Position numbers and translations under genes: made by a program
Part shown: one piece after another, positions 1 through 8,550 of the stretch
How the letters are laid out: each line of letters starts with the position of its first letter
How positions within the stretch are numbered: the first letter of the stretch is position 1
Notes under the pieces: generated by a model
Told to the model about the DNA's origin: nothing
Database searches by the model: none
Seen by the model: only the letters and a program-made list of their open reading frames with translations
Source of the DNA: Alphaproteobacteria bacterium
Lineage (GTDB): Bacteria > Pseudomonadota > Alphaproteobacteria > RF32 > CAG-239
Assembly (NCBI GenBank): GCA_015062285.1
Contig: SUUY01000002.1
Coordinates: 186,001 to 250,000 of the forward strand
DNA length: 64,000 bases
Reading direction: 5' to 3'

Positions 1-1
1 C

Positions 2-802
2 GGCGATTATTTGGACATTATCAAAGATAACCGCAAACCAGTATGCCCTAAAACTTATATTTTTGCCGGAAAAGCGGCTCCTTCTTATAACTTTGCAAAA
101 TTAATTATTAAGCTTATCAATAATGTTGCCGATGTAGTAAACAGTGATCATAGAGTCAATGAAATGCTTAAAGTAGTATTTATTCCTGACTACAAAGTTT
201 CTTTGGCTGAGGTTTTGATACCGGCAGCAGATTTAAGCCTTCAGTCGTCTACCGCCGGATTTGAAGCAAGCGGTACCGGAAATATGAAATTTGCTCTCAA
301 TGGCGCTTTGACCCTGGGAACCCTTGATGGCGCTAACATCGAAATCAGAGAAGAAGTTGGTGAAGATAATTTCTATTTGTTCGGTTTAACGGAAAAAGAA
401 GTCCAAGATCGCAGAGCAACTTATAATCCTCGCGAAATATATGAAAACAACAATTACATCAAACGTATTTTGAATGCTGTTAATTCCAATATGTTTTGCG
501 AAAAAGATTATGTTTTGTTATTCAAGCCTATTTTTGAAGAATTGGTAAACAGAGATTATTACTTTGTTTTGGCCGATTTAGAGGCTTTGGACAAGACAAT
601 GGAAACTGTTGAAAAGGACTTCCTAAACAAAGAAGTATGGACTAAAAAATCCATTCTCAATGTGGCAAGAATCGGCAAATTCACATCTGATAGAGCAGTT
701 ATGGAATATGCTGAAAATATTTGGGGAACCGAACCTTGTGAAACGCCATGTAAAGGAAAACGTTGCAAAAAAGCGGCAACTCCTAAGTGTCTTTCTGCCT
801 AA
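2..802 (+). CDS. glgP: Glycogen/starch phosphorylase, C-terminal part (5' end outside window)
   Basis: The reading frame is open from base 2, so the gene starts upstream of the window; the TTG at base 11 is only an internal codon. The product removes glucose-1-phosphate from alpha-1,4-glucans using pyridoxal phosphate. The segment EASGTGNMKFALNGALTLGT is the family signature that contains the PLP-binding lysine, and it is followed by the conserved DGANIEI stretch. About 266 residues of a usually 800-residue enzyme are visible. The last ~25 residues are odd: they are rich in Cys and Lys (CETPCKGKRCKK), unlike the usual end of the family. A strong hairpin terminator follows. The family call is firm; the role of the tail is unknown. 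Confidence 0.95.
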   Translation, partial: GDYLDIIKDNRKPVCPKTYIFAGKAAPSYNFAKLIIKLINNVADVVNSDHRVNEMLKVVFIPDYKVSLAEVLIPAADLSLQSSTAGFEASGTGNMKFALNGALTLGTLDGANIEIREEVGEDNFYLFGLTEKEVQDRRATYNPREIYENNNYIKRILNAVNSNMFCEKDYVLLFKPIFEELVNRDYYFVLADLEALDKTMETVEKDFLNKEVWTKKSILNVARIGKFTSDRAVMEYAENIWGTEPCETPCKGKRCKKAATPKCLSA

Positions 803-820
803 AAATATTATTACAACTAA

Positions 821-854
821 AAGAAAGAGCAAAGAATATTCTTTGCTCTTTCTT
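821..854 (+). terminator. Terminator after glgP
   Basis: A perfect 34-base palindrome (17-base arms, centre near 837/838) starts 18 bases after the glgP stop. The right arm is T-rich and ends in TTTCTT. It is placed to end glgP transcription. Confidence 0.7.
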
Positions 855-1141
855 GACCTTCTAAACAACAACTGAAATTCTATTTCTTTTGCTATTCTTA
901 CATATGAAGGAACCTTTATTTATCCACTCTTATTTGGCAGAAGAAATAAAATTTCTAAATACCAACATCGTGAATAATAAAAACATAGTTCTGAATTTTG
1001 TATTTTCAACACTCTATTTAATATTTTTCTTAGTCATACTTGGATATTGATTCGAATATTCAGGTCAGATAATGACACCTTACTTCTACTTGGAAAATTG
1101 CAATCTCACTCACTATTTTGCCTACCTTTGTTAATTATTGC
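855..1141. other. Intergenic stretch with no gene seen
   Basis: This is the only gap over 300 bases between genes (803-1189 in total). It starts with the glgP terminator and ends with the promoter of the next gene. Between them I see AT-rich sequence with stop codons in all frames and no tRNA-like or strongly folded element. Confidence 0.5.
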
Positions 1142-1170
1142 TTTACATGACGCCCTACATTTGTTATAAT
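1142..1170 (+). promoter_or_regulatory. Sigma70-type promoter of the Cys-rich protein gene
   Basis: TTTACA (1142-1147), a 17-base spacer and a perfect TATAAT (1165-1170) lie just upstream of the gene at 1190. The expected start near 1177 gives a very short leader carrying the ribosome binding site AGGTGA at 1181-1186. Confidence 0.7.
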
Positions 1171-1189
1171 GGGAGAAGTGAGGTGAGTA

Positions 1190-2086
1190 ATGCAAAAATA
1201 TTGTGTTATTTATATATTTATAGCTTTGTTTCTAATTGCTTCCGTATCTGATGCAAAAATATGGATTTTGCCTGATTATCAAGGGCAACAGCTATTATCC
1301 AAGCGAGCAAATAATATTGATGATAGTTTTGCTGCAGGACAAGAAGGAGTAAAATTCAAATGTAGCAACTATGGGCTTGTCAGTCTAGCCAGTATCGGGG
1401 CTGATTATGAATGTATGGATACATTCTCGGCTCCTGAAGGTTGTTGTGGCACATGGCATTGCAAAAGCAGTAAATATTCACAATCAGATCTTTCTTGCCG
1501 CTCACTTGGTATGATTCCCGACGAAAACACAGAATGTACCGGCAGTGACGGTACAAAGGCATATCGGAAATGCAAATGTGATACAAGTACATATCCTCAT
1601 ACCTCATCTTGTATCCCGGAAGTGAGCGGTGCCTCTTGCGTAGATGATTATGGCACACACTTTGCTTCCCCATGTTATGATGATTGGTGCAACTACCTAG
1701 ACGATACACCATGTGGCGACTATCGTTGTAAAAAGACCTATGATAATTGTGACAGTAAGTGCGAAGAATGTTATACTGACACCTGTGATTATCCCGAAAA
1801 TGATATATACCCTCGAAAAAGCGAATGTAATAGTGGGCGATGTGATTCCAGAGGTCATATCGAAGATTGTACCGAAAGATGCTATGCGTGTGATGCTTGT
1901 GATGTACGTGATTGCGCATCGGAAGGATATTTGGCAGAGTGTCCTGCCAATACTATTTGTAACGATACATGTGTTCCCAACAGTTGCAACAGTACGATCT
2001 ATGTAAAACCGACCGGTTGTGTGGTCAGTCCGACCAAATACTATAGCCCCAAGACCCATTGGTGCGGAATAAATTATTGCAAATAG
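1190..2086 (+). CDS. Exported Cys-rich protein, unknown function
   Basis: The 298-residue product has an N-terminal signal peptide (hydrophobic residues ~5-20, likely cut after SDA), so it is exported. The mature part starts with KIWILPDYQ and carries about 33 cysteines, many as CxxC or CxxxC pairs, which points to a disulfide-stabilised protein outside the cytoplasm. It is a paralogue of the protein at 45766-46638: both have the LPDY start, a C.CDTS segment, a KTYD.C.SKCE segment and a late C..R.CA.EG segment followed by CP.N..C. It is followed 14 bases later by another exported Cys-rich protein, so the two are probably co-transcribed. I do not recognise a named family. Confidence 0.8.
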   Translation: MQKYCVIYIFIALFLIASVSDAKIWILPDYQGQQLLSKRANNIDDSFAAGQEGVKFKCSNYGLVSLASIGADYECMDTFSAPEGCCGTWHCKSSKYSQSDLSCRSLGMIPDENTECTGSDGTKAYRKCKCDTSTYPHTSSCIPEVSGASCVDDYGTHFASPCYDDWCNYLDDTPCGDYRCKKTYDNCDSKCEECYTDTCDYPENDIYPRKSECNSGRCDSRGHIEDCTERCYACDACDVRDCASEGYLAECPANTICNDTCVPNSCNSTIYVKPTGCVVSPTKYYSPKTHWCGINYCK

Positions 2087-2100
2087 CAAGGAGAAAAGAA

Positions 2101-2994
2101 ATGAAAAATGCAAGAAAATTTTTATTAGGTGGAATTTTTAGCTTGCTTTTATGCAATATGGCGCAGGCACAAGAAGCAAGCGGAGTAGAATGCGTGGTGC
2201 AACCAACTTGTGAAGAATTGGGATATAGCAACACAAGAGATTGCTCAGGACGTAGTACCATACATTGTCCATTTGATTCCAGTTATTATTATTGTAGCGA
2301 TACTTGTGAAGAATTAGGTTATGTTGATAATACATCGTCTTGTTCTACAACATATGGCTATGATCTATGCCCTTTCAATAATAGCTTAGCTATTTGCAAA
2401 CAACCTCCGGTAAAGGAATGTACTCTTGGTTCGGTTTTATATGGCGATCTTAAGTGCTACATGGCTACTCCCGTGAACAAAACAGCTATTGCCGTAGTAA
2501 TTAATACAACCAATAGAGTAGCCGTTTCTCTTACTCAATCAGCCGGTATTCCTTGGCAAAATGGCGGAACTGCCGATATTGAAGGTATCCCTAATGAAAC
2601 AGATTATTTGACTGTTGTTGCTACAAATTCAACGTCAACTTCACCTATTGGTCAAAATTATACTAAAGCAGCAGCGGCCGTAAGTACACCTATTAGCCCT
2701 GCAGCACTTACTTGTTATAATTCTACAGCAGGTGGCGTTGCCAAAGGAACATGGTTTTTACCGACACCAGGAGATTTGCAACACGCATTATGGGATACAA
2801 TTGCTGAAGGATTAAATACACCAATTCAAGGTGCTGGTGGTAGTCCTTTTGCGGTCAACGCATTATACTGGTCAATTTCAGAATATGATGCCAGCAAGGC
2901 ATGGGCTGCAAAAGCGAGTAGCGATGGTACTCCAAATGGTACCGCCACAGCTAAAACAACACTTGCTGTTGCAAGATGTTTTATTCACTATTAA
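2101..2994 (+). CDS. Exported protein with Cys-rich repeats and a DUF1566-like C-terminal domain
   Basis: The ATG at 2101 is preferred over an in-frame ATG at 2059 because AAGGAG (2089-2094) sits in front of it and a signal peptide follows (cut probable after AQA). The 297-residue product has two Cys-rich repeats at about residues 30-100 (CEELGY, then CPF, then a further Cys), and a C-terminal region with WFLPTPGDL and YWSISEYDASKAWAAK. The latter resembles the DUF1566 / Fibrobacter paralogous domain, which typically has W.LPT..EL and YWSSTEY..S.AW. Such domains occur in surface proteins and are often variable. It sits directly downstream of the Cys-rich gene at 1190. Export is well supported; the role is unknown. 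Confidence 0.8.
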   Translation: MKNARKFLLGGIFSLLLCNMAQAQEASGVECVVQPTCEELGYSNTRDCSGRSTIHCPFDSSYYYCSDTCEELGYVDNTSSCSTTYGYDLCPFNNSLAICKQPPVKECTLGSVLYGDLKCYMATPVNKTAIAVVINTTNRVAVSLTQSAGIPWQNGGTADIEGIPNETDYLTVVATNSTSTSPIGQNYTKAAAAVSTPISPAALTCYNSTAGGVAKGTWFLPTPGDLQHALWDTIAEGLNTPIQGAGGSPFAVNALYWSISEYDASKAWAAKASSDGTPNGTATAKTTLAVARCFIHY

Positions 2995-3019
2995 GCATGT
3001 AATTCTGTTTAGCTTTAAG

Positions 3020-3077
3020 GAGCTACTCGTTGATATATTCTCTGAAATTTGGGATATGTAGCGGTAGCTCTTTTTTG
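3020..3077 (+). terminator. Possible terminator after the DUF1566-like gene
   Basis: GAGCTAC at 3020-3026 pairs with GTAGCTC at 3064-3070, which is followed directly by a run of seven or more T. The loop is long (37 bases) but may fold internally. Confidence 0.45.
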
Positions 3078-3168
3078 AATCGTATTATGTGGTATCAGAT
3101 TTATATACACATACAAAAATTTCTCTTTAAGATGTTTATAAATGATTGTTGCCATTGTTTGATAACAT

Positions 3169-3201
3169 AAAAAAGGCTTTGAAATTTATCAAAGCCTTTT
3201 T
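3169..3201. terminator. Bidirectional terminator between converging units
   Basis: AAAAAGGCTTTGA pairs with TCAAAGCCTTTTT around a short loop. It works in both directions: it ends the rplS operon on the minus strand and backs up the terminator of the plus-strand gene. Confidence 0.8.
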
Positions 3202-3232
3202 ACTGCAACTATTAAAGTATGCTTACTGATAA

Positions 3233-3631
3233 TTACTCAGCTGAAGAAGCTTCTTCCTTAGCCTTTGCTACTGCGGCCAAGTCGTCGGCAATACGAGCAG
3301 AGCGACCACGCAATGCACGCAAGAAGTACAATTTTGCACGACGTACTTTACCGATACGAGCAACTTCTATTTTAGCTACGTTTGGAGAATAGAGTGGGAA
3401 CACACGTTCAACACCTTCACCAAATGAAATTTTGCGGACGGTGAATGAAGAATTCAAACCATCGTTCTTACGAGCAATGCAAACACCCTCATAAACCTGA
3501 ATACGTTCACGTTCACCTTCTTTAACTTTTGTATGAACTCTTAAAGTATCGCCAGGTTTAAAGTTAGGAAGATTTTTACCTTCCATGAGCTTGTTGATCT
3601 GCTCTTGTTCAATATTTTCAATAATGTTCAT
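3233..3631 (-). CDS. rplS: 50S ribosomal protein L19
   Basis: L19 sits at the 30S-50S interface of the ribosome. The 132-residue product starts [11 protein letters not shown] at 3631; an upstream in-frame ATG would add 21 residues not found in the family and has no better ribosome site (AAGGG precedes the chosen start). Typical L19 segments are visible: [30 protein letters not shown] and the [12 protein letters not shown] stretch. It ends with a short Ala/Glu tail. It is the last gene of the ffh-rpsP-rimM-trmD-rplS series and is followed by a terminator. Confidence 0.97.
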   Translation of the reverse strand: MNIIENIEQEQINKLMEGKNLPNFKPGDTLRVHTKVKEGERERIQVYEGVCIARKNDGLNSSFTVRKISFGEGVERVFPLYSPNVAKIEVARIGKVRRAKLYFLRALRGRSARIADDLAAVAKAKEEASSAE

Positions 3632-3674
3632 CACTTTTTTACCCTTTTTATAAGTATTTGGTTTGCTTTTACAC

Positions 3675-4370
3675 CTAATTCTTTTCAGAATCAAGATATT
3701 TTTTCCACAAATCCGGCCTACGGGCCTTGGTTACCTGTTTAGATTGTTCTAATCTCCAATCTTTTATTTTTTGATGATGACCGCTAAGTAAAACATCAGG
3801 TACTTTGCGACCTTGCCATTCTGCCGGCTTGGTGTATTGCGGATATTCCAACAAGCAGTTTTCAAAACTTTCTTCTGATGTTGAATCCGAATTTCCCAGC
3901 ACATCTGGCAACAGACGAACGATGGCATCTATCATAACTTGGGCAGCTTGTTCTCCTCCGGTTAGAATATAGTCGCCAATTGAGATATCTTCTGCATTAT
4001 AAGCTTCCAATACTCTCTCGTCTATCCCTTCAAAACGACTGCAAATTATAGTCAAATTATCTTCCTCAGACAACTCCTTCACTAAATTTTGAGTTAGAGG
4101 CTTTCCTCTGGGACTCATATTTATAAGGCGACCACCTTGATAGTGCTGTTGCAAAGCAGCGTCTAAAACATCTGCTCGCATAACCATTCCGGCACCGCCT
4201 CCTGCGGGAGTATCATCTACCGAGCCATGCTTATCAAAAGCAAAATCTCTGATATTAACGATTTCTATTGACCATTTGCCTTCTTCTAAGGCTCTGCCGG
4301 TGAGCGATGCCCCCAAAAATCCGGGAAACAACTCCGGAAAAATTGTAAGGACCTTAATCTTCACCGCCAT
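3675..4370 (-). CDS. trmD: tRNA (guanine-N1-)-methyltransferase TrmD
   Basis: TrmD methylates G37 next to the anticodon of several tRNAs, which prevents +1 frameshifting. The 231-residue product begins [19 protein letters not shown] at 4370, with GAGGA just upstream. It has the SPOUT-knot signatures [11 protein letters not shown] and [12 protein letters not shown] that form the S-adenosylmethionine pocket. The start overlaps the end of rimM by 17 bases, which indicates translational coupling. The order rpsP-rimM-trmD-rplS is standard in proteobacteria. Confidence 0.97.
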   Translation of the reverse strand: MAVKIKVLTIFPELFPGFLGASLTGRALEEGKWSIEIVNIRDFAFDKHGSVDDTPAGGGAGMVMRADVLDAALQQHYQGGRLINMSPRGKPLTQNLVKELSEEDNLTIICSRFEGIDERVLEAYNAEDISIGDYILTGGEQAAQVMIDAIVRLLPDVLGNSDSTSEESFENCLLEYPQYTKPAEWQGRKVPDVLLSGHHQKIKDWRLEQSKQVTKARRPDLWKKYLDSEKN

Positions 4371-4887
4371 TTTCCTCGTCTTCTGTGGCAAATTGCATCA
4401 TCTCAACAATAATATATCCTTCTTTTAGGTTTACATCAGGAATATATTCCTTTGTAAACGGAAGCATCTCCAGCTTGTTATCCCGAGTTCTGATTTCAAT
4501 CAAATCACCGGCGCCAAAATTGTATATTGCATTAACAGTACCAATTTTTTCTCCAGCAGAATTTAGAGCCATCAAACCGATGAGATCCGCGTGATAGTAT
4601 TCTTCTTCCTGAGTAGATGGCAATTTTGTTCGCTCCACATACAGACCAACACCGATGAGGGTTTCTGCAGTATTACGATCATCAACACCTTTGATTTTTA
4701 CTCGTAACAACTCTTTCGAATGCCCAACAATTTTAAGTTCGAATTGGCGTGACCCACTTTCATCTGAAAGCAAACCATAATGCGTCAGATTATTTTCATC
4801 TTCAGTAAAGCTTTTAACTTTAACTTCACCTCTGATACCGTGTACTCCAACTATTGCACCCAAACAAACTTTTGAAACTGAGGTCAT
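4354..4887 (-). CDS. rimM: 16S rRNA processing protein RimM
   Basis: RimM helps mature the 3' domain of 16S rRNA and binds ribosomal protein S19. The 177-residue product has the N-terminal motif CLGAIVGVHGIRGEVKVKSF and the C-terminal PRC-barrel region around EYYHADLIGLMALN and GAGDLIEI. It ends in an acidic tail. It lies between rpsP and trmD and overlaps trmD. Confidence 0.95.
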   Translation of the reverse strand: MTSVSKVCLGAIVGVHGIRGEVKVKSFTEDENNLTHYGLLSDESGSRQFELKIVGHSKELLRVKIKGVDDRNTAETLIGVGLYVERTKLPSTQEEEYYHADLIGLMALNSAGEKIGTVNAIYNFGAGDLIEIRTRDNKLEMLPFTKEYIPDVNLKEGYIIVEMMQFATEDEENGGED

Positions 4888-4935
4888 TTTGCTTCCTTTT
4901 CTAAAAAAAATCAGAACAGGTAACTTAAAAATTTG

Positions 4936-5358
4936 TTATTCAGCACTAGCTTCTTCAGCAGGTGCAGCGGCAGCTTCGGCAGCAGCTGCTGCTTCTGCGG
5001 CGGCAGCTTCAGCGGCAGCCTTAGCTTTCTCTTCTTTTTCCTTAATGCGCTCTAAAGCTTTGGTTTTAAGAGCAGACTTTTTAGGTTGTTCACGCAAAGC
5101 CGGAGCAGCTACCAAACCCAAATTAGAAAGTAATTTTTCTAATCTTTCGGTAGGTTGAGCACCTTGAGACAACCAATATTTTATACGTTCTTCATTAATA
5201 ACAAAACGTTCTGCGTGGTCTTGAGGCAACATTGGGTTGTACGACCCCAATCTTTCGATAAAGCGACCATCACGAGGAGCGCGTTGATCTGCTGCTACTA
5301 CACGATAAAACGGACGTTTTTTAGAACCACCACGAGATAGTCTGATACGTACTGACAT
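4936..5358 (-). CDS. rpsP: 30S ribosomal protein S16
   Basis: S16 is an early assembly protein of the small subunit. The 140-residue product starts [20 protein letters not shown], the family signature, followed by [13 protein letters not shown]. The last ~50 residues are a Lys/Glu/Ala-rich extension ending in runs of alanine; such tails are common in alphaproteobacterial S16. The gene lies 24 bases downstream of ffh. Confidence 0.97.
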   Translation of the reverse strand: MSVRIRLSRGGSKKRPFYRVVAADQRAPRDGRFIERLGSYNPMLPQDHAERFVINEERIKYWLSQGAQPTERLEKLLSNLGLVAAPALREQPKKSALKTKALERIKEKEEKAKAAAEAAAAEAAAAAEAAAAPAEEASAE

Positions 5359-5382
5359 TTGTTTTCCTTTCTATTTAGTTTA

Positions 5383-6762
5383 CTAAAACGGGAATTTTCC
5401 CATGCCTCCTCCAAGCATTTTGCCAAGAGGATAGTTTTTTAACATAGCCGGATTGGGCATTCCGCCCATACGACCCATTTTCTTCATCATCAGGGACATT
5501 TGCTCATATGATTTGAGCAATTTGTTGACCTCATGAACTTCTACTCCGGAGCCTGCCGCAATTCTTTTCTTGCGAGATGCTTTGATAATATCGGGATTTC
5601 TTCTTTCTTCTTTAGTCATGGAAAGAATAATCGCCTCTTGTTTTTTAATCAAATTGTCGCCAACTCCGGAAGCTTCAATCTGATTCTTAAACTTGGATAA
5701 TCCGGGAATCATACCAATAATTCCACCAATAGATCCAAGTTTTTGAACTTGTCTAAGCTGAGAAAGCATTGTGTTTAGGTCAAAACGGCCCTTCATCATC
5801 TGCTCAGCAAGTTTTTCGGTTTCGGCTCGGTCAATGTTTTCAATAGCTTTTTCAACCAAAGAAACAACATCGCCCTGCCCTAAAATGCGTCCCGCCAAGC
5901 GGTCGGCATGAAATTCTTCTATCTCGTCCAGTTTTTCTCCTGTGCCTAAAAATTTAATTGGCACATCAGCAACCATTTTCATTGAAAGAGCTGCACCGGC
6001 ACGAGATGATCCATCTATTCTGGTTAGGATCAATCCGGTAACACCGACTTGCTCTTTAAACTCTTTAGCCACATTACAAGCATCTTGACCAATCATCGCA
6101 TCGGCCACCAACAATACTTCTGTCGGACTTGCAAGTTTTTTGACCTCTACAACCTCGTCCATGAGTTCTTGGTCGATATGCAAACGACCGGCTGAGTCCA
6201 AAATTACGATATCAAAACCGCCTTTCTTTGCATATTCCAATGCTCTTTTAGTCGTTGCTGCCGGTTTTTCATCTTTAATAATAGGCAATGAGTATCCGCC
6301 AATTTGTTTTGCCAATTGCTCTAATTGCTCTTGAGCTGCCGGACGATAAATATCTAATGATACTAATAATACCTTTTTTCCACCTTTGGTTAAGCGTTTT
6401 GCCAGTTTAGCCGAGGTTGTTGTTTTACCAGAGCCTTGCAAACCGACCATCAAAATGCTAACCGGCGGAACCGCATTTAATTTGAGAGCTGTATCCCCAT
6501 CGCCAAGAAGCTTGAGCAATTCGTCATGAACAATCTTAATGACCATTTGCCCCGGCTGAATTGAACGGACAACTTTTTCACCAATGGCTTGTTCTTTTAC
6601 TTTGGCAATAAATTCTTTAACTACCGGTAAAGCGACGTCAGCTTCCAAAAGAGCTATGCGTATTTCTCGCATGGTATTATTAATATCTTCTTCGCTTAAA
6701 ACTCCACGAGAAGTAATCTTATTAAAAACAGCCGTCAGTTTATCGGTTAGTGTGTCAAACAC
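5383..6762 (-). CDS. ffh: Signal recognition particle protein Ffh
   Basis: Ffh (SRP54) is the GTPase that binds signal sequences of nascent membrane proteins together with SRP RNA. The 459-residue product starts at a GTG with AAGGA upstream. The N domain is followed by the G domain with GLQGSGKTTTSAKLA (P-loop near residue 107), DTAGR-type motif written here as DSAGR, and TRIDG; the C-terminal M domain is Met-rich (SLMMKKMGRMGGMPNPAM). It is the first gene of the ffh-rpsP-rimM-trmD-rplS series. Its leader contains a GC-rich structured element (6791-6838). Confidence 0.97.
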   Translation of the reverse strand: MFDTLTDKLTAVFNKITSRGVLSEEDINNTMREIRIALLEADVALPVVKEFIAKVKEQAIGEKVVRSIQPGQMVIKIVHDELLKLLGDGDTALKLNAVPPVSILMVGLQGSGKTTTSAKLAKRLTKGGKKVLLVSLDIYRPAAQEQLEQLAKQIGGYSLPIIKDEKPAATTKRALEYAKKGGFDIVILDSAGRLHIDQELMDEVVEVKKLASPTEVLLVADAMIGQDACNVAKEFKEQVGVTGLILTRIDGSSRAGAALSMKMVADVPIKFLGTGEKLDEIEEFHADRLAGRILGQGDVVSLVEKAIENIDRAETEKLAEQMMKGRFDLNTMLSQLRQVQKLGSIGGIIGMIPGLSKFKNQIEASGVGDNLIKKQEAIILSMTKEERRNPDIIKASRKKRIAAGSGVEVHEVNKLLKSYEQMSLMMKKMGRMGGMPNPAMLKNYPLGKMLGGGMGKFPF

Positions 6763-6790
6763 TTTTATTTTCCTTCAATTTAAACCTCTA

Positions 6791-6838
6791 ACGCGCCAGT
6801 GTGCGAACCCTCGCTGACTGGCGGTGCTCCTTGGAGCA
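6791..6838. other. GC-rich structured element in the ffh leader
   Basis: CGCCAGT (6794-6800) pairs with ACTGGCG (6817-6823), with an inner GCGA/TCGC pairing, and TGCTCC (6825-6830) pairs with GGAGCA (6833-6838). The stretch is far richer in GC than its surroundings and lies upstream of the ffh start on the minus strand. It could be a leader RNA structure or a small inserted repeat. I find no second copy in this window. Confidence 0.45.
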
Positions 6839-6975
6839 TGTGAATTTTCAGTTCTTTAATTAGAAAATCTGAAGATTTTATATCTACTTTTGCAACAAGA
6901 GTCAAGGAAAATATTGAATAACAATCCTTAAAAAAATATCTGTCGATATTATCTTGAATACAAAAGGAGTTGTCC

Positions 6976-8550
6976 ATGAAAATAGTAATTATCGGCGGAG
7001 GAACTTCCGGCATTGCAGTTGCAACGCACTTACGGAGAATGAACGAAAAAGCAAAAATTGTAATCTTAGAAAAAAACAATGATTTTGCACACGTCAGATC
7101 GATGCTTCCCTATTTGTTATTTGGAGACATTGTATCAAGTAATGACATTATTGCCGCCAGTGTCGAACAAATGCAAAGGATATTTAACATCAAAGTTAAA
7201 ACAAGCCATGAAGTTTATAAAATAGATCATAAAAACAAAAAAGTTTTTATAAAAGGAAAACCGACTGAAACTTATGATAAACTCGTTATTGCAACAGGAT
7301 CATTACAAGCACGACCCAATATTGACGGCGTTTTAAGTGAGGGTATTTTTGATTTTAAATCTGTAAACGATGTTAACAACATAAAAAAATATTTATCAGA
7401 TAATCCTGTACAAAACATTGTTATTATTGGATCAAATAAATTGGCTCTTAAGTTAGCTTTGGGCTTTGCCAAACAAAATTTTTCGGTATCGGTAATCACA
7501 AAAGAAGATTTTGTTTTACCCATGTTTGATAATGATATAATTTCTGAACTTGATGATTTTATAGCAAAAATAGGAATAAATATTTATACGGAAAGTGAAA
7601 TTTGTTCTTTTGCAAACAATCAAATAACACTTAAAAATAATATTTCTGTTGATTATGATTTGGCAATATTTGCACCTGAACAAACTCCAAACAGTGTTTT
7701 AGCTGCAAATTCCGAATTAAAAATCGGAAAACATAACGGAGTGATTACCAACGAATATATGCAAACTGACAATAATGATATTTATGCTTGCGGAAGTGTG
7801 GTTGAAGCCAAAGATAAAATAACCGGAAAAAACTGTATTCCTATAAATAGTTCTTATGCAACTAAACAGGCTAAAGTTGTTGCTGATCATATTTGTAATA
7901 TTGCCAAACCGATTAATGACTTTATAGATTGTGAAATAATTAATTTACAAAATATTATTATCGGTCGTTGTGGTGCCAATGAAAAGGACCTGCAAAAAAA
8001 TAATATACCTTATCATAAAATATTTTTACGTCATTATGACAAATCATTGTGTTTTGCAGATACAAAGCAAAATGTTTTTAAGCTTTTATTTTCAGCTCAA
8101 GGAAAAATATTGGGACTGCAAATTTGTGGTGAGCACGGCATAAGCGAGAGAATTAATGCAGTTTGGGCACAGATTATGCATAATGGAGATATATATGATT
8201 TGATAAATGAAATCATTTCATTTGATGATCCGTTAAACATGCCTAAGGACCCTCTTAATACTCTTGGGAGCTTAGCTAAAGAAATAGTAGAAGGAAGGCT
8301 AAAAACCATAAGTATCAGCGAATTGAAAGAAAACATGTTTCTTATGGATACCAGATCACAACACAACTTTGAACATGATCACCTGCCAAACGCCGTAAAC
8401 TTACCCTTAAATGCAATCAGAGATAATTTGCATAGCATTCCCAAAGATAAAAAGATTGTATTATACTGCAATCGAGGATACGGAGCATATTTAGCTTACC
8501 GTATCCTCTCGCAAAACGGGTTTAATAATCTATTCTTGCTCTTTTTTTGA
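6976..8550 (+). CDS. CoA-disulfide-reductase-like flavoprotein with C-terminal rhodanese domain
   Basis: The 524-residue product starts at ATG 6976, preceded by AAAGGAG. It has an N-terminal FAD-binding GGGTSGIA motif, an ATGS-type motif (LVIATGSLQARP), a second dinucleotide fold, a dimerisation region with the KDPLN segment, and a rhodanese domain from about residue 440. That order matches the CoA-disulfide/persulfide reductase-rhodanese fusions. Two features are odd. The redox Cys of the ANCGLPY motif is Ser42 here (VRSMLPY). The rhodanese domain keeps an active-site Cys498 (CNRGYG), but the protein stops about 27 residues later without the usual last strand, and the end overlaps the converging gene by 21 bases. 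Reductase activity of the classical type is therefore doubtful. Confidence 0.85.
   Translation: MKIVIIGGGTSGIAVATHLRRMNEKAKIVILEKNNDFAHVRSMLPYLLFGDIVSSNDIIAASVEQMQRIFNIKVKTSHEVYKIDHKNKKVFIKGKPTETYDKLVIATGSLQARPNIDGVLSEGIFDFKSVNDVNNIKKYLSDNPVQNIVIIGSNKLALKLALGFAKQNFSVSVITKEDFVLPMFDNDIISELDDFIAKIGINIYTESEICSFANNQITLKNNISVDYDLAIFAPEQTPNSVLAANSELKIGKHNGVITNEYMQTDNNDIYACGSVVEAKDKITGKNCIPINSSYATKQAKVVADHICNIAKPINDFIDCEIINLQNIIIGRCGANEKDLQKNNIPYHKIFLRHYDKSLCFADTKQNVFKLLFSAQGKILGLQICGEHGISERINAVWAQIMHNGDIYDLINEIISFDDPLNMPKDPLNTLGSLAKEIVEGRLKTISISELKENMFLMDTRSQHNFEHDHLPNAVNLPLNAIRDNLHSIPKDKKIVLYCNRGYGAYLAYRILSQNGFNNLFLLFF

Noticed and set aside
1380..2113. Long minus-strand frames opposite the Cys-rich genes
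   Set aside because: They are antisense images of Cys-rich coding; the plus strand has promoter, ribosome site and signal peptide.
4889..5158. Plus-strand Ala/Ser-rich open frame opposite rpsP
   Set aside because: It is the antisense image of the Ala-rich tail of S16.
6791..6838. SRP RNA (ffs) gene next to ffh
   Set aside because: The conserved SRP RNA apical loop sequence (GGAAG/GCAGCCA region) is absent and the element is too short.
6780..7079. Minus-strand open frame of 99 codons across the ffh leader
   Set aside because: It has no ribosome site, overlaps the start of the flavoprotein gene, and its end reads through the GC-rich hairpins; it is a chance frame.
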